Assembly: GCA_049700315.1 (NCBI GenBank)
Contig: JBNAVN010000004.1
Coordinates: forward strand, 15,782 to 79,781
DNA: 64,000 nucleotides
From: JAOAFX01 sp049700315
GTDB taxonomy: Bacteria; Hydrothermota; Tepidihabitantia; SM23-42; JAOAFX01
Direction of reading: 5' to 3'
Shown here piece by piece: positions 6,945-15,922 of this stretch. The position numbers were made by a program, and so were the translations under genes. Position 1 is the stretch's first letter. Each line of letters begins with the position of its first letter. The notes under the pieces were generated by a model. That model had not been told where the DNA came from, searched no databases, and saw nothing but the letters and a program-made list of their open reading frames with translations.

Positions 6945-8966
6945 TTACTGCTTGGTGTCATACAAAATCGTCTCTACGCGGTTTCTACCAAGCTTTTTTG
7001 CCCGATACAATGCAAGATCTGCTTTCTGAATTAATTCCTGCGCTGACTGGGCAGATTGTGGATAGGTTGCAAGACCGATAGAAATAGTTGTTCCGACCCG
7101 GCCATATTTATTCAAAGATATTTTGACACCTTCAATTGCCGTGCGAACTCTTTCGCACACCTTGTATGCCGGAGTATTACCGGTCTCCGGAAAAATTATG
7201 GTAAATTCTTCACCCCCATACCGTGCTACAAGGTCTGTATCACGCACTGCCTTCTTCAATCCTTCGGCAACAGCAATTAAGAGTTGATCTCCAGCCAGGT
7301 GCCCATATTTATCATTGAATTCCTTAAAATGATCAAGGTCAACCATTGCCAGGCTGACCGAACGTGAATATCCTCTGCCCCGTTTCAATTCATTCTCCAG
7401 GATTAAATCAAAGTGCCGGCGGTTGGCTATCTTTGTTAAGGAATCGGTAAGGGACATCTCTTTAGTTTCATTATATAGCCGGGCGTTTTCAATGGCAATT
7501 GCTGCCTGAGAGGCAAATATGGAAAACATTCTTATATCTCGCTCGGTAAATGCATCAGGTCTTTCACTTTCAATGTCCATAACGCCAATCACTTCACCAC
7601 GAAGAATCAAAGGAACTGCTGCCTCGGATTTAATAGAGGCTTTGCCTTTGATATAGAAAGGGACTTTGCTCACATCTGGCGTATAGAATGGCTCGCCAGT
7701 TGAGGCAACATAGCCAGTAATACCTTCTCTCTTTTCAACACTGAGTCGCAGATCTTTGCCAACATATTCACGATAACCATACGCTGTCTTGAGATACAAT
7801 TCGTTCCTCTTTTTATCAAGCAAGAATATAGCACAGTTTTCATAATTGAAAGTATTGCGAATCAATTCAAGAATTTTGCTGAGCACACCATCAAGCTCAA
7901 GAGTGGAAATAAGAGATTGGGCAATGCCGAAAGAAACCGATAACTCCCGACCGTGAGAAATTGCCTCTTCATAAAGAATTGCATTGTGAAAGGCAGTGCT
8001 CAACCGGTCACCAATGAGTTCCAAAATCCGCACAGTGCCTTCATCAAAGGCATTGGGTTCATTGCACTGAACATCAAGAACACCAATAAGTTTTTTCCCT
8101 ATTTTCAGGGGTAATGCAACTTCTGACCTTGTAGATGTCTGTCCAAAGGCAATATAGTGTTTATCTTTTGTCACATCTTCAACAATCATTGTTTTGCCTT
8201 CCTGTGCAACGGTACCAACAATACCCTGACCAAATTTCATCTTTAAATTCCTTGGAACTTCATCTCTAAAACCCTTTGATAGTTTTTTTAATACCAGTTC
8301 CTCACCCTCTTTGACAAATATGGCAACATTAAATTTCTTAAAATATTCAAGAATGGATTCGGCAACGCTATCACAGATTTGCTTCATATCCAGACTCTTG
8401 GTCAAACGATGAACAATTCTGTTCAACATCGCAAGTTCTTTAGCCCTTTTCATTTCTTCTTCAACAAGCCTCGTATTAGCAATGATAACCGCGGCCTTTG
8501 ACGCGATGTTGTTTAAAAACAGTTCATCCTCCCAGGTATAGGCATTTTCATTTTTGTAATCTTGAATAGTCATTACACCTTCAACACTATTCTTGTAGAT
8601 CATCGGAACTCCGAGCCAACTGCGGGCATTTTTTCCGTGCGGGATTATTCCCATACGTCTGCAGAACTTCGCAAGATCTTTGTTAATGACCAATGGCTTT
8701 TTTGTTTTAATAACATATTCAGTCATACCTTTAGAAAGGGGTCGCGAAAATGGCGTAATCTCCCTGCCATTGATTGTATAAATTTCAAACCTGATGGTTT
8801 TTTCTGCAGAATTATACAAAGCAATATAGAAATTGCTTGTATCCATCACCTTGCTGATTTCCTTAAAGATCAGTCGGATGACCTTGCTCAGATTAAAGGA
8901 TGAACCAAGAATTCGGTCAATCTTACCAAGTAATGCAAGTTGCTGTTTCTCATTGACCAATTTCAT
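6945..8966 (-). CDS. Triple-GAF diguanylate cyclase (GGDEF)
   Basis: This soluble sensor protein (673 aa) makes c-di-GMP from two GTP. Three GAF domains occupy roughly residues 10-160, 180-330 and 340-490 and would bind small ligands. A GGDEF domain (about 500-660) carries the active motif ARYGGEEF. An RxxD inhibitory I-site (RDTD) lies five residues upstream, so product inhibition is expected. An upstream ATG at 8972 is next to the -10 box. The second ATG (8966), 6 nt after that box, fits the leaderless pattern seen throughout the window and is preferred. The protein probably opposes the two HD-GYP proteins encoded at 30207 and 59578. Confidence 0.9.
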   Translation of the reverse strand: MKLVNEKQQLALLGKIDRILGSSFNLSKVIRLIFKEISKVMDTSNFYIALYNSAEKTIRFEIYTINGREITPFSRPLSKGMTEYVIKTKKPLVINKDLAKFCRRMGIIPHGKNARSWLGVPMIYKNSVEGVMTIQDYKNENAYTWEDELFLNNIASKAAVIIANTRLVEEEMKRAKELAMLNRIVHRLTKSLDMKQICDSVAESILEYFKKFNVAIFVKEGEELVLKKLSKGFRDEVPRNLKMKFGQGIVGTVAQEGKTMIVEDVTKDKHYIAFGQTSTRSEVALPLKIGKKLIGVLDVQCNEPNAFDEGTVRILELIGDRLSTAFHNAILYEEAISHGRELSVSFGIAQSLISTLELDGVLSKILELIRNTFNYENCAIFLLDKKRNELYLKTAYGYREYVGKDLRLSVEKREGITGYVASTGEPFYTPDVSKVPFYIKGKASIKSEAAVPLILRGEVIGVMDIESERPDAFTERDIRMFSIFASQAAIAIENARLYNETKEMSLTDSLTKIANRRHFDLILENELKRGRGYSRSVSLAMVDLDHFKEFNDKYGHLAGDQLLIAVAEGLKKAVRDTDLVARYGGEEFTIIFPETGNTPAYKVCERVRTAIEGVKISLNKYGRVGTTISIGLATYPQSAQSAQELIQKADLALYRAKKLGRNRVETILYDTKQ

Positions 8967-8972
8967 AAGCAT

Positions 8973-9000
8973 ATTATATTGAAAACGAATTAGATGTCAA
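8973..9000 (-). promoter_or_regulatory. Leaderless promoter of the GGDEF gene
   Basis: On the minus strand: TTGACA (8995-9000), a 16-bp spacer and TATAAT (8973-8978), then 6 nt to the ATG at 8966. Confidence 0.75.
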
Positions 9001-9010
9001 TATGGGCATT

Positions 9011-9148
9011 GTACAAAACGCTGACGCTGGGACAAAACGCTGACGCTGTACTGAACGTACTGCGTGCTGTGACAAAACGCCTCCGGCTGTACTAAACGCT
9101 AATGCTGTAATGAACGCACTGCGTGCTGTACTGAACGCTGGCGCTGGA
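9011..9148. repeat. Degenerate tandem array of 18-21 bp units with variable core
   Basis: Seven consecutive units share the frame GTACNGAAC or GNACAAAAC, then a variable GC-rich core, then GCTG. Cores include CGCTGACGCTG (twice), CGCACTGCGTGCTG, CGCCTCCGGCTG and CGCTGGCGCTG. Unit length drifts between 18 and 21 bp, and several cores are themselves small palindromes (GCAC-TGC-GTGC, GCC-TCC-GGC). There is no coding signal. The array fills most of the gap before tRNA-Thr. Confidence 0.7.
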
Positions 9149-9156
9149 CTGTTCAC

Positions 9157-9170
9157 GGGACTGAAGTCCC
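9157..9170. repeat. Short palindrome with a CTAC-type flank
   Basis: GGGACT-GA-AGTCCC is followed by TACTCC. It is one of a family of intergenic palindromes in this window with different stems and a similar 3' flank (see 18341-18589 and 63930-64000). Confidence 0.6.
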
Positions 9171-9330
9171 TACTCCAAAGAGAGCTGGGTTTTAACCATA
9201 AAACTATCCAACTATCAAACCATCTAACTAAGAGAACGTCATTGCGGACTTGTTTAATTTAAGATTCTTATGAAATAAATCCTGAAAAAAGTTTCCATCG
9301 TTATACGGTTGCGAAAGACGTTTCGTCTTA

Positions 9331-9358
9331 TTGACTTTTTAAGGTTATTTGCTATAAT
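9331..9358 (+). promoter_or_regulatory. Promoter of tRNA-Thr
   Basis: TTGACT (9331-9336), a 16-bp spacer and TATAAT (9353-9358). The mature tRNA 5' end follows 7 nt later, so transcription would start almost at the tRNA itself. Confidence 0.75.
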
Positions 9359-9365
9359 CCAATAT

Positions 9366-9438
9366 GCCAGCGTAGCTCAGTCGGTAGAGCAGCGGTTTCG
9401 TAAATCGCAGGTCACCCGTTCGATCCGGGTCGCTGGCT
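9366..9438 (+). tRNA. tRNA-Thr (anticodon CGT)
   Basis: The 73-nt cloverleaf has acceptor arms GCCAGCG/CGCTGGC, D-arm GCTC..GAGC, anticodon stem GCGGT/ATCGC with loop TTCGTAA (anticodon CGT), and T-arm ACCCG-TTCGATC-CGGGT. The discriminator base is T. CCA is not encoded. Confidence 0.93.
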
Positions 9439-9490
9439 ATTCACGATTGATTACACAGATGGAAAAATCTTATCACACAGATATACGACA

Positions 9491-11668
9491 TTAAAGTCCT
9501 TCTTTTTTCTTCAATAATTCTCTGCTCACTGACGCAAGAACTGCATCTCTTTGATTTGCAATATTCTTGAGAATGCTGAGCGCCTTTTCTGTTCCGAGCT
9601 CGGAAAGTGCATTCAATACTGACAATTTTGTTGCCTGTAACAATTCACCTTTGAATAATGCCTTTTCTTCCAAGACTCCAGTCAGGTGTTCCAGGATTGA
9701 ATCATCACCCTTTTTACCGAGGAGTTCAATGACTGATCTTCTGAATTGTTCTTCTTTTTCATCGGGAATTGACTTGCGCTGTTTCAACCAGCCAGCAGCT
9801 TCAATAATTTTCTCTTTTACTTCTTCCTTTGGTAATGATTTCATTGCTGCTACTAAGACCGAGCGGTATGGACTCTTTAAGCCAAGCCTTAAATACTCAA
9901 AAATTTCATCACCACCAATCTTGTTTAAACTTTCAATGACCGCAAGTTGAACCCTCTCCTCTTTGTCTTCAATCAGTTTTCCCAGATGTTCAATTGCAGA
10001 AGGAATTTTAAGTTCACCAAGAATGAATATCCCATTGCGTCTTATAAACCATTCTTTCGCATCCAGGAGTTTGACAACTTCAGGCACGACCTTTTCTCCC
10101 ATACGGATGAGCACATCAATTATCTTCATTCTAACTGTCCGATCATCAGCATCCTTTAAGGTATCAACAAGCATTGGTATAGAGTACTCAGCCATTGAAG
10201 TAAGGGCATCCCTTGCCTCAGTGAACGAACCCTGATCCCAGAGTAAAGATACAAGTTCAGGAAGGTAATTCTGGTCCTTGATTTCGGCGATAGTCCTGAT
10301 CACAATATGTTTCTTATCAAGCAATGACTTCTCCTTTCGCACAAGATGACGACTGAACTTCTTGGAAATGAACTGCATCAAATCTTCACGCTTATATTTC
10401 TGGGAACCAAAGTAAAGTTCTTTGAGTCCATCAACAATTCTTCTGAAAATACTAATGTCTTCTTCTGTATCACTCATTGCATCAAGACGATCAACAAGAA
10501 GTCTTATCAAATCGTAATTTTTCGTTTCAAAAAGTTTGCTGGTCAAATCCATCAACTTTTTAAGTGCATCTGCTCGGTTTTGTGGTGATGCATCGCGTAA
10601 TGGTGGAAAATAACTTCTCATTTGCTGTTCTAAATTTTTCTCCATTATCTTGTCAGCAACATCTGTACCTTTGGTTGCCTTCATTTCACTCATTAAGCGT
10701 GCCACAATCTTCTCAAAATTGATATCAGGAATATTCACCCGAATTGAAGATAGAATGTCCGGCAGTCGGGTTCCAGTAACATTTTTCAGTATATCAACGA
10801 TATCGTCTTCCATCGTCGGCGATTTCTCTTTTGCCCTGGTAGCAATAATATCAATAATGTCTTCATCTGCCATTGTCGGAATCAAACTCTTGAACAAAAG
10901 GGCAAGTTTTTTGTTCTCAGTTTTGTACCGGGCAATATTCTTTTTGATGGTTGGTGAAAGCACCGCCAGCATCCGGGAGAAAATCACTGCATATTCGTCC
11001 CAACGTTCCTCGCCATACTGGTCAGCAACCATACCTGCCAGTTTTTCAAGTCCATTGATAACCTTCTGTGTTTGAACCTCTGAAGTCTCATTACCCAGAA
11101 CACCAACTCCTGCGAGAAAACTGCCTAATTGTTTTATCCGATCTTCATCAGTCCAGGCATCCTGCGAAATAACCAGGGATTCTAAGAAGGTTGTCCAGTC
11201 TATCTGTTTAACTTCTTCTTCAGATGATACTACACCAACGCGGAATTTGTTTATCTTCACACCTAAGATTCCTTTTGCCTTTACCAGTGCAACAATATCA
11301 CCATAATCTGAAATGTCTGCTGGTGATGCCGCCATCGCCAGGAAAAAACCGCGAATGTCATCTTCTATTGCATTCACATCAAATGTAATGCTTTTTACTC
11401 CGAGCTTGGCAAATCTATCAACCAGACTCTTCACAATCGGTAATCTCTTGGAATCAAATCTCTGTTCACCAATCATCAAGACATCTTCCACAACGACAAT
11501 AGAAAGTGACTCCTGTTCAATGGGAATCTCTTTGAGCAAAACCTTTATCCTCTGAACCACGGGTTCAAGTGAAGGATGTCCTTTTGGATATATCCGGGAA
11601 ATATTTATGCCCAGACCAAGTTGTTTTATGAATTCTACCTTAAATTCAAGAGATTGTTCTTCAGACAT
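9491..11668 (-). CDS. HEAT-repeat protein, third gene of the cyclase operon
   Basis: The 725-residue protein has no signal peptide or membrane segment. Residues 10-125 form a recognisable N-terminal domain (ISRIYPKGHPSLEPV, then LSIVVVEDVLMIG, then LGVKSITFD). It also occurs in the HEAT and HD-GYP proteins at 28645 and 30207. The middle is helical and charged. From about residue 480 onward, armadillo/HEAT repeats appear (PMLVDTLKDADDRTVRMKIIDVL and VVKLLDAKEWFIRRNGIFIL are two of them). HEAT repeats usually act as protein-binding scaffolds. The gene starts 2 bp after the small cyclase gene in the same operon, so it is likely a partner or effector of that cyclase. No enzymatic motif is visible. 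Confidence 0.7.
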   Translation of the reverse strand: MSEEQSLEFKVEFIKQLGLGINISRIYPKGHPSLEPVVQRIKVLLKEIPIEQESLSIVVVEDVLMIGEQRFDSKRLPIVKSLVDRFAKLGVKSITFDVNAIEDDIRGFFLAMAASPADISDYGDIVALVKAKGILGVKINKFRVGVVSSEEEVKQIDWTTFLESLVISQDAWTDEDRIKQLGSFLAGVGVLGNETSEVQTQKVINGLEKLAGMVADQYGEERWDEYAVIFSRMLAVLSPTIKKNIARYKTENKKLALLFKSLIPTMADEDIIDIIATRAKEKSPTMEDDIVDILKNVTGTRLPDILSSIRVNIPDINFEKIVARLMSEMKATKGTDVADKIMEKNLEQQMRSYFPPLRDASPQNRADALKKLMDLTSKLFETKNYDLIRLLVDRLDAMSDTEEDISIFRRIVDGLKELYFGSQKYKREDLMQFISKKFSRHLVRKEKSLLDKKHIVIRTIAEIKDQNYLPELVSLLWDQGSFTEARDALTSMAEYSIPMLVDTLKDADDRTVRMKIIDVLIRMGEKVVPEVVKLLDAKEWFIRRNGIFILGELKIPSAIEHLGKLIEDKEERVQLAVIESLNKIGGDEIFEYLRLGLKSPYRSVLVAAMKSLPKEEVKEKIIEAAGWLKQRKSIPDEKEEQFRRSVIELLGKKGDDSILEHLTGVLEEKALFKGELLQATKLSVLNALSELGTEKALSILKNIANQRDAVLASVSRELLKKKEGL

Positions 11669-11670
11669 AA

Positions 11671-12309
11671 TTATTTCAATTTTAATGTGTATGCCTTGAC
11701 TGAAACATAATTTTCAATGAGTTCACCAAACTCTTCGTAGGAAAAAAAGGAACGTGTAGCCTGATAAAGAGCCTCTCCCACCAACACAGCATTGTTATCC
11801 GCATTCTTCTGCAGAAGAAGACTTTTTGCAAAACCATCAGTAACAATGATTGCGTCTCTCAGATTTCCTCTGATATTATACAAGGAAGCCGATGCCAATT
11901 CCAAACCCGTTTTTATCATACACTCTTTCTGAAAAGAATATAGTTTGTTACACTCCTTAACTTTTTTTATAATTTCTTCAACCGCCATAAGTGAAAGATG
12001 AGGAGTATAACCACTTTCTCTGTTGAGTCCAAATATACCAACAACCTCATCTCCGATCACCTGATACAAAAGTCCTTTATACCTGAGAATAATTTCATAA
12101 AAATCACTGAATAGCGTATTCAAAAATGTCATTACATCTTCAGCAGACATTGTCTCACTAAGACTTGTAAATCCAGAAAGATCCGCACGCAAAAAAACAA
12201 GGGGCAGTTCTTCAAGGGGTAAAGCCTTATCTGAGGACAATAGTTTACTACAATAAGGGCAGAAATTCGCGCTGTCCGGAATTGTGTGTTTACAATCAGG
12301 GCAAATCAT
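11671..12309 (-). CDS. Zinc-ribbon class III nucleotide cyclase homologue, metal-binding (C1-like) half
   Basis: The 212-residue protein has a zinc ribbon (C3, C6, C17, C20) followed by a class III cyclase homology domain. Both metal-binding aspartates are present: D43 in RADLSGFTS and D87 in VIGDEVVGIFG. The region that should carry the transition-state Asn and Arg (normally GDxVNxAxR) reads TDGFAKSLL, with A161 and L165 in their places. The substrate-specifying Lys is replaced by Gln (Q83). Alone it should not form a complete active site. The neighbouring 1059-aa protein has the reverse losses, and the two genes are 3 bp apart, so a heterodimeric cyclase is inferred. Confidence 0.8.
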   Translation of the reverse strand: MICPDCKHTIPDSANFCPYCSKLLSSDKALPLEELPLVFLRADLSGFTSLSETMSAEDVMTFLNTLFSDFYEIILRYKGLLYQVIGDEVVGIFGLNRESGYTPHLSLMAVEEIIKKVKECNKLYSFQKECMIKTGLELASASLYNIRGNLRDAIIVTDGFAKSLLLQKNADNNAVLVGEALYQATRSFFSYEEFGELIENYVSVKAYTLKLK

Positions 12310-12312
12310 AGT

Positions 12313-15300
12313 CTATATCTCCAGTAATTTACCATACTCCGGACGTTTTACAAAAAACGTCTGGTGTTCCGGTGGCAATTTGGCTTTCATATCGTCAAAG
12401 ACAAACAACGCCTTGCGCCCAAAAAAGTGTGCCCTCTCAATATCCTTGTTTTCATAATAGAATAGAGCAAGATTGTATAATGCTTGAGCAATCAATGGGG
12501 GGAATTTTAGCATTTCGGCAATTTGAAGTGCTTCTTTGAGATAATCTCCAGCCTTCAACTCATCAAGATCAGCGAGCAATACATAACACGAAAACTCAAT
12601 CTCTTTGTTGTTTAATTTGGTAGCAAGTTTTAAGCCATTATTCACAAACTCTCTTGCCTTTTCCGGATATTTTAGATTTAGCAGTACCGAAGCCTTCTTA
12701 ACATTTATTTCCGCAAGCAGACCTTCGCGTAATAGCAAAGAAATCTTTTTGTCAACGGTTTCAAGATAGTGCATGGCTTCATTTTCTTTTCCAAGAATGG
12801 AGTTGAGCAATGACAGACTGAGTGCAGAAATAATTGCGGTCTCAAACCCAATCTGCTCAGCAAGAACAAAGGCGTCCTTCAAGAATTCCTGCGCTTTTTT
12901 TAGATTCCATATCTGATAATAAATTTCACCCATAAGATTTTTCACCTCTGCGATATTCAGCACGTCCGTTGACTTAAGCAAGTCAGTGAGGGCATAGTCA
13001 AGATATTCAAGACTAAGCCCATAATTGCCCAGATTGCGATGCATTCGGGAAAGATTAACAAGACAGGGTAATTCTCCTTCTTTAAGGTTGTTACTCCGTG
13101 CAGTAACCCAGGCAAGATTATGATTTAACAGACTTTTCTCAGGTTCATTTTTTGCGAGGTAAATTATACCAAGGTCTGTATAAAGAATAGTTTGAATTTC
13201 AGGGTTCTGGTCACTGCTCTGCTCGATGGCTCCGATACACAATTCCTCAGCCTTTGAATATTCACCAAGCAGATAGTGGGCAAAAACAAGTCTTTCCGCA
13301 AAATACAAATCCCACCTGGGTATCTTTAATTTGCGGGCATTGTCTCTTCCCAATTCGGCTATTGATTTCATTCGCTGAATATCACCTTTCAGTTCATAAA
13401 GGTCAGCGAGATTCAATTGACAATCACTGATTTTTTCAAGTTCTACCGCACCCGGATGTTCCTCTTCAATTCTTAAAACAGTGTTATAAAAATTCATTGC
13501 TGGGTCAACTGAAAATAATGCCTTGGCCTTATCTGCAGAGAGTTTAAAATAAAGTGCTGCCTTCTCAAATTTCTCGCAGGACAAAAACTGCTGACCAAGG
13601 TTTTCATAGTATTCTGAAAGGCAGTCCGCATAAATAGACTCAAGCAATTCTGCGACTCTTTTGTGTATTTCCTTTCTTTTTCTCATTGGTAGCGTAGTGT
13701 ATACTGCATCTCTCAACAAATTATGACGGAAAATATAAACCGGGTCATCACCACCGCGAAATTGGACTATGTAGTCTTCGTTCTTCAAATAATCAAGGTG
13801 ATTGTGAAGATCAGTGACATTGCTCAGAAGATTGGCGATGATTCGCTGGGTAAAAGTGTAACCAACAACTGCCGCATAATCAATTATCAAACGATCAACC
13901 GAAGATAATGAATCAATGCCCGACATTACAACGCCATAAAGGTCGTCAAGGAACGGCAATCTCTTTTCTTTTTCAAGAAACCACTGCCCGGAATCTCTTT
14001 GTTTGATCATCCGGGTTCTCTGAACACTCCTGATTGTTTCAATTGTGAACAATGGATTACCACCAGAGATACGATATACAAAGTCCAGCAATTTTTCATC
14101 TACATCACTGAGTACATATTTTACAAGTCTTCCCACAGCATCCGCAGAAAGCGGGCCAAGACTGATAAGTTCTACGGGCATATCAATTTTCCCTGTAGTT
14201 TCTTCTGTGAAATTCACCATCAAAATCATAATGGGCAAATCAGTAAGTTCAGATGTAAGATATGAAACAAGCAGTTTGCTTACATTATCTGCACGATTAA
14301 ACTCCTCAAAGATCAAAACCAGGGGATTTCTCTTACAGGTAATTCTCAGAAAATTTCTCACCGCACTGAAAATCTCTTCCTGGATTTTCTGCATTGCGTC
14401 GCCCCACACCCGTCGCATATCAGTCACAAAAATATGTTTCAAACCCTGAGCATCCTGAACAGTCAGATTATTGGCTGAAACAAAATCATCTATTTTCTGA
14501 CTGATGGTCTCACGGCTGTCATAATCGTTTAAGTTTAGATACTCACGGAAAAGTAATTTGAAAGGATAATATGCTGTGTGAATCTCAACAGCGCAGTAAC
14601 TTTCAAAGACCCGATACGAACCATCTTTGATAAGATAATCCTTAAATTCTTCTTTTAAACGGGTCTTACCTATACCCATCTGTCCCATTATTGCACATAA
14701 CTTAAGCCTATTGTTTTCCTTTGCGTCCCGGGCAAAATCTTTCAACTTCTCCAATTCTTTTTCTCTTCCAAATAATGGAAATCTGGAAACCGCGCGACCT
14801 TTCTTATCTTTATTCAGATTTTTGAGTTCAAATATCTTTACCGTCTCAGTCCTTCCTTTTACTGAACGTTCACCAATGTGGTCCGCATCAACAATATGAC
14901 TGACAGCATCATACAGGGTGCTACTTAAGTATATGTGATCAGGCGGACATATCTGGGAAAGACGAGCTGCTACATTTACAGCATCTCCAATAACTGTGAG
15001 ATAAAAGACTTCCTGAATCACATATCCAAAAAATACCCAGCCAGTGTTTGCACCGATTGAGATACGCCAGTCACCAAATTTTTCTTTCTGAACTTTGTTC
15101 TGACAATGGTCTTTTATCGCTATTATACATTCAAGTGCCCGCTCCGGGTCATCTTTATGGGTCTTAGGAATCCCAAATGCTGCAAGAATACGATTGTCTG
15201 GCAGAATTTTATTTGCTGTACCGTCATATTTTTTGATAATTTCCACTATTTCCTGCATTGTCTCAGCAAGATAGATAACATTCTTGCGGATTGCTGCTTT

Positions 15301-15492
15301 ATCAATAGTCCGTGCTGCATTCACAAAACTTACAAAAAACAATGTGGCGCGACGCGATTCACCACCCCACAACTTTACATGCTCACTATCAATCCCTTTC
15401 TGTTCAATATATGAAAGATATGCTCCGCAGTTAGGACAATACTCATATCCTTCGTTTATTTCTTTGTTCCCACAGTATTTACACACTTCCAT
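12313..15492 (-). CDS. Zinc-ribbon / class III cyclase / AAA ATPase / TPR signalling protein (C2-like half)
   Basis: This 1059-residue multidomain protein has a zinc ribbon (C4, C7, C19, C22) and a class III cyclase domain (about 45-225). An AAA/STAND-type ATPase follows (about 240-500, Walker A GQMGIGKT at 270-277), then a helical TPR region (about 590-1050). In the cyclase domain the first metal Asp is Val (V54, LFFVSF in place of LFxDxxG) and the second motif is altered (KILPDN). The Lys, Thr, Asn and Arg of the other half-site are kept (K95, T166, N173, R177 in VIGDAVNVAARL). It complements the small cyclase downstream. It is first in the operon, with a promoter 8 nt before the ATG. STAND proteins typically act as stimulus-gated switches. 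Confidence 0.85.
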   Translation of the reverse strand: MEVCKYCGNKEINEGYEYCPNCGAYLSYIEQKGIDSEHVKLWGGESRRATLFFVSFVNAARTIDKAAIRKNVIYLAETMQEIVEIIKKYDGTANKILPDNRILAAFGIPKTHKDDPERALECIIAIKDHCQNKVQKEKFGDWRISIGANTGWVFFGYVIQEVFYLTVIGDAVNVAARLSQICPPDHIYLSSTLYDAVSHIVDADHIGERSVKGRTETVKIFELKNLNKDKKGRAVSRFPLFGREKELEKLKDFARDAKENNRLKLCAIMGQMGIGKTRLKEEFKDYLIKDGSYRVFESYCAVEIHTAYYPFKLLFREYLNLNDYDSRETISQKIDDFVSANNLTVQDAQGLKHIFVTDMRRVWGDAMQKIQEEIFSAVRNFLRITCKRNPLVLIFEEFNRADNVSKLLVSYLTSELTDLPIMILMVNFTEETTGKIDMPVELISLGPLSADAVGRLVKYVLSDVDEKLLDFVYRISGGNPLFTIETIRSVQRTRMIKQRDSGQWFLEKEKRLPFLDDLYGVVMSGIDSLSSVDRLIIDYAAVVGYTFTQRIIANLLSNVTDLHNHLDYLKNEDYIVQFRGGDDPVYIFRHNLLRDAVYTTLPMRKRKEIHKRVAELLESIYADCLSEYYENLGQQFLSCEKFEKAALYFKLSADKAKALFSVDPAMNFYNTVLRIEEEHPGAVELEKISDCQLNLADLYELKGDIQRMKSIAELGRDNARKLKIPRWDLYFAERLVFAHYLLGEYSKAEELCIGAIEQSSDQNPEIQTILYTDLGIIYLAKNEPEKSLLNHNLAWVTARSNNLKEGELPCLVNLSRMHRNLGNYGLSLEYLDYALTDLLKSTDVLNIAEVKNLMGEIYYQIWNLKKAQEFLKDAFVLAEQIGFETAIISALSLSLLNSILGKENEAMHYLETVDKKISLLLREGLLAEINVKKASVLLNLKYPEKAREFVNNGLKLATKLNNKEIEFSCYVLLADLDELKAGDYLKEALQIAEMLKFPPLIAQALYNLALFYYENKDIERAHFFGRKALFVFDDMKAKLPPEHQTFFVKRPEYGKLLEI

Positions 15493-15500
15493 TATAATCC

Positions 15501-15528
15501 ATTATATACAGATTTATAAATGTGTCAA
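15501..15528 (-). promoter_or_regulatory. Promoter of the cyclase-HEAT operon
   Basis: On the minus strand: TTGACA (15523-15528), a 16-bp spacer and TATAAT (15501-15506), then 8 nt to the ATG at 15492. The mRNA would be leaderless or carry only 1-2 leader bases. Confidence 0.75.
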
Positions 15529-15546
15529 GAGACAAATTAAACAAAA

Positions 15547-15765
15547 TCCGCCAAACAGAGGGGCGGATATGGTCCGCCAAACAGAGGGGCGGATATGGTC
15601 CNNNNNNNNNNNNNNNNNNNNNNNNNNNNNNNNNNNNNNNNNNNNNNNNNNNNNNNNNNNNNNNNNNNNNNNNNNNNNNNNNNNNNNNNNNNNNNNNNNN
15701 NTCCGCCAAACAGAGGGGCGGATATGGTCCGCCAAACAGAGGGGCGGATATGGTCCGCCAAACAA
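15547..15765. repeat. 26-bp tandem repeat array interrupted by an assembly gap
   Basis: Identical 26-bp units are seen at 15547-15572, 15573-15598, 15702-15727 and 15728-15753, with partial units at 15599-15601 and 15754-15765. Each unit contains TCCGCC and GGCGGA arms able to form a 6-bp hairpin. There are no spacers, so it is not a CRISPR array. All open frames across it arise because the unit contains no stop codon in several frames. The true copy number is hidden by the gap. Confidence 0.9.
15602..15701. other. Assembly gap (100 N)
   Basis: Exactly 100 N lie within the 26-bp tandem array. The round length suggests a scaffold placeholder of unknown real size. Confidence 0.97.
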
Positions 15766-15817
15766 TAACCAACAAAATAATTGGTTAAATGGTTAAAAGG
15801 AAAAAATAGGTATAAAA

Positions 15818-15848
15818 ATTCTATAAAACTCTTACGAATTAACTCCGT
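15818..15848 (+). repeat. Dispersed intergenic repeat, copy 1
   Basis: The stretch ending ACTCTTACGAATTAACTCCG closely matches 63771-63797 (ATTCTTACGAATTAAATCCG) with about three differences over 27 bp. The role is unknown. Confidence 0.5.
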
Positions 15849-15858
15849 TTATTTACCC

Positions 15859-15886
15859 TTGACTTCAAAAGAATTTTTGTTATAAT
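15859..15886 (+). promoter_or_regulatory. Promoter of the subtilase gene
   Basis: TTGACT (15859-15864), a 16-bp spacer and TATAAT (15881-15886). A leader of about 30 nt with AAAGGAGG (15911-15918) precedes the ATG at 15923. Confidence 0.75.
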
Positions 15887-15922
15887 TACAATTAGAGAGT
15901 CAGACTCTTGAAAGGAGGTTCT

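Noticed and set aside
9309..9494. Open frame across tRNA-Thr
   Set aside because: The peptide (ASVAQSVEQRF..) is the familiar false translation of a tRNA gene; the cloverleaf explains the conservation.
9595..9606. CCGAGCTCGG palindrome inside the HEAT gene
   Set aside because: It lies within coding sequence and is explained by codons; there is no second site.
15547..15765. CRISPR array
   Set aside because: Units are directly adjacent with no spacers, and no cas genes are present in the window.
15284..15796. Several open frames on both strands through the 26-bp repeat and the N run
   Set aside because: They arise because the repeat unit contains no stop in several frames and N is read as X.
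15908..15922. TTG start for the subtilase
   Set aside because: It would encode the Shine-Dalgarno sequence itself (KGG).
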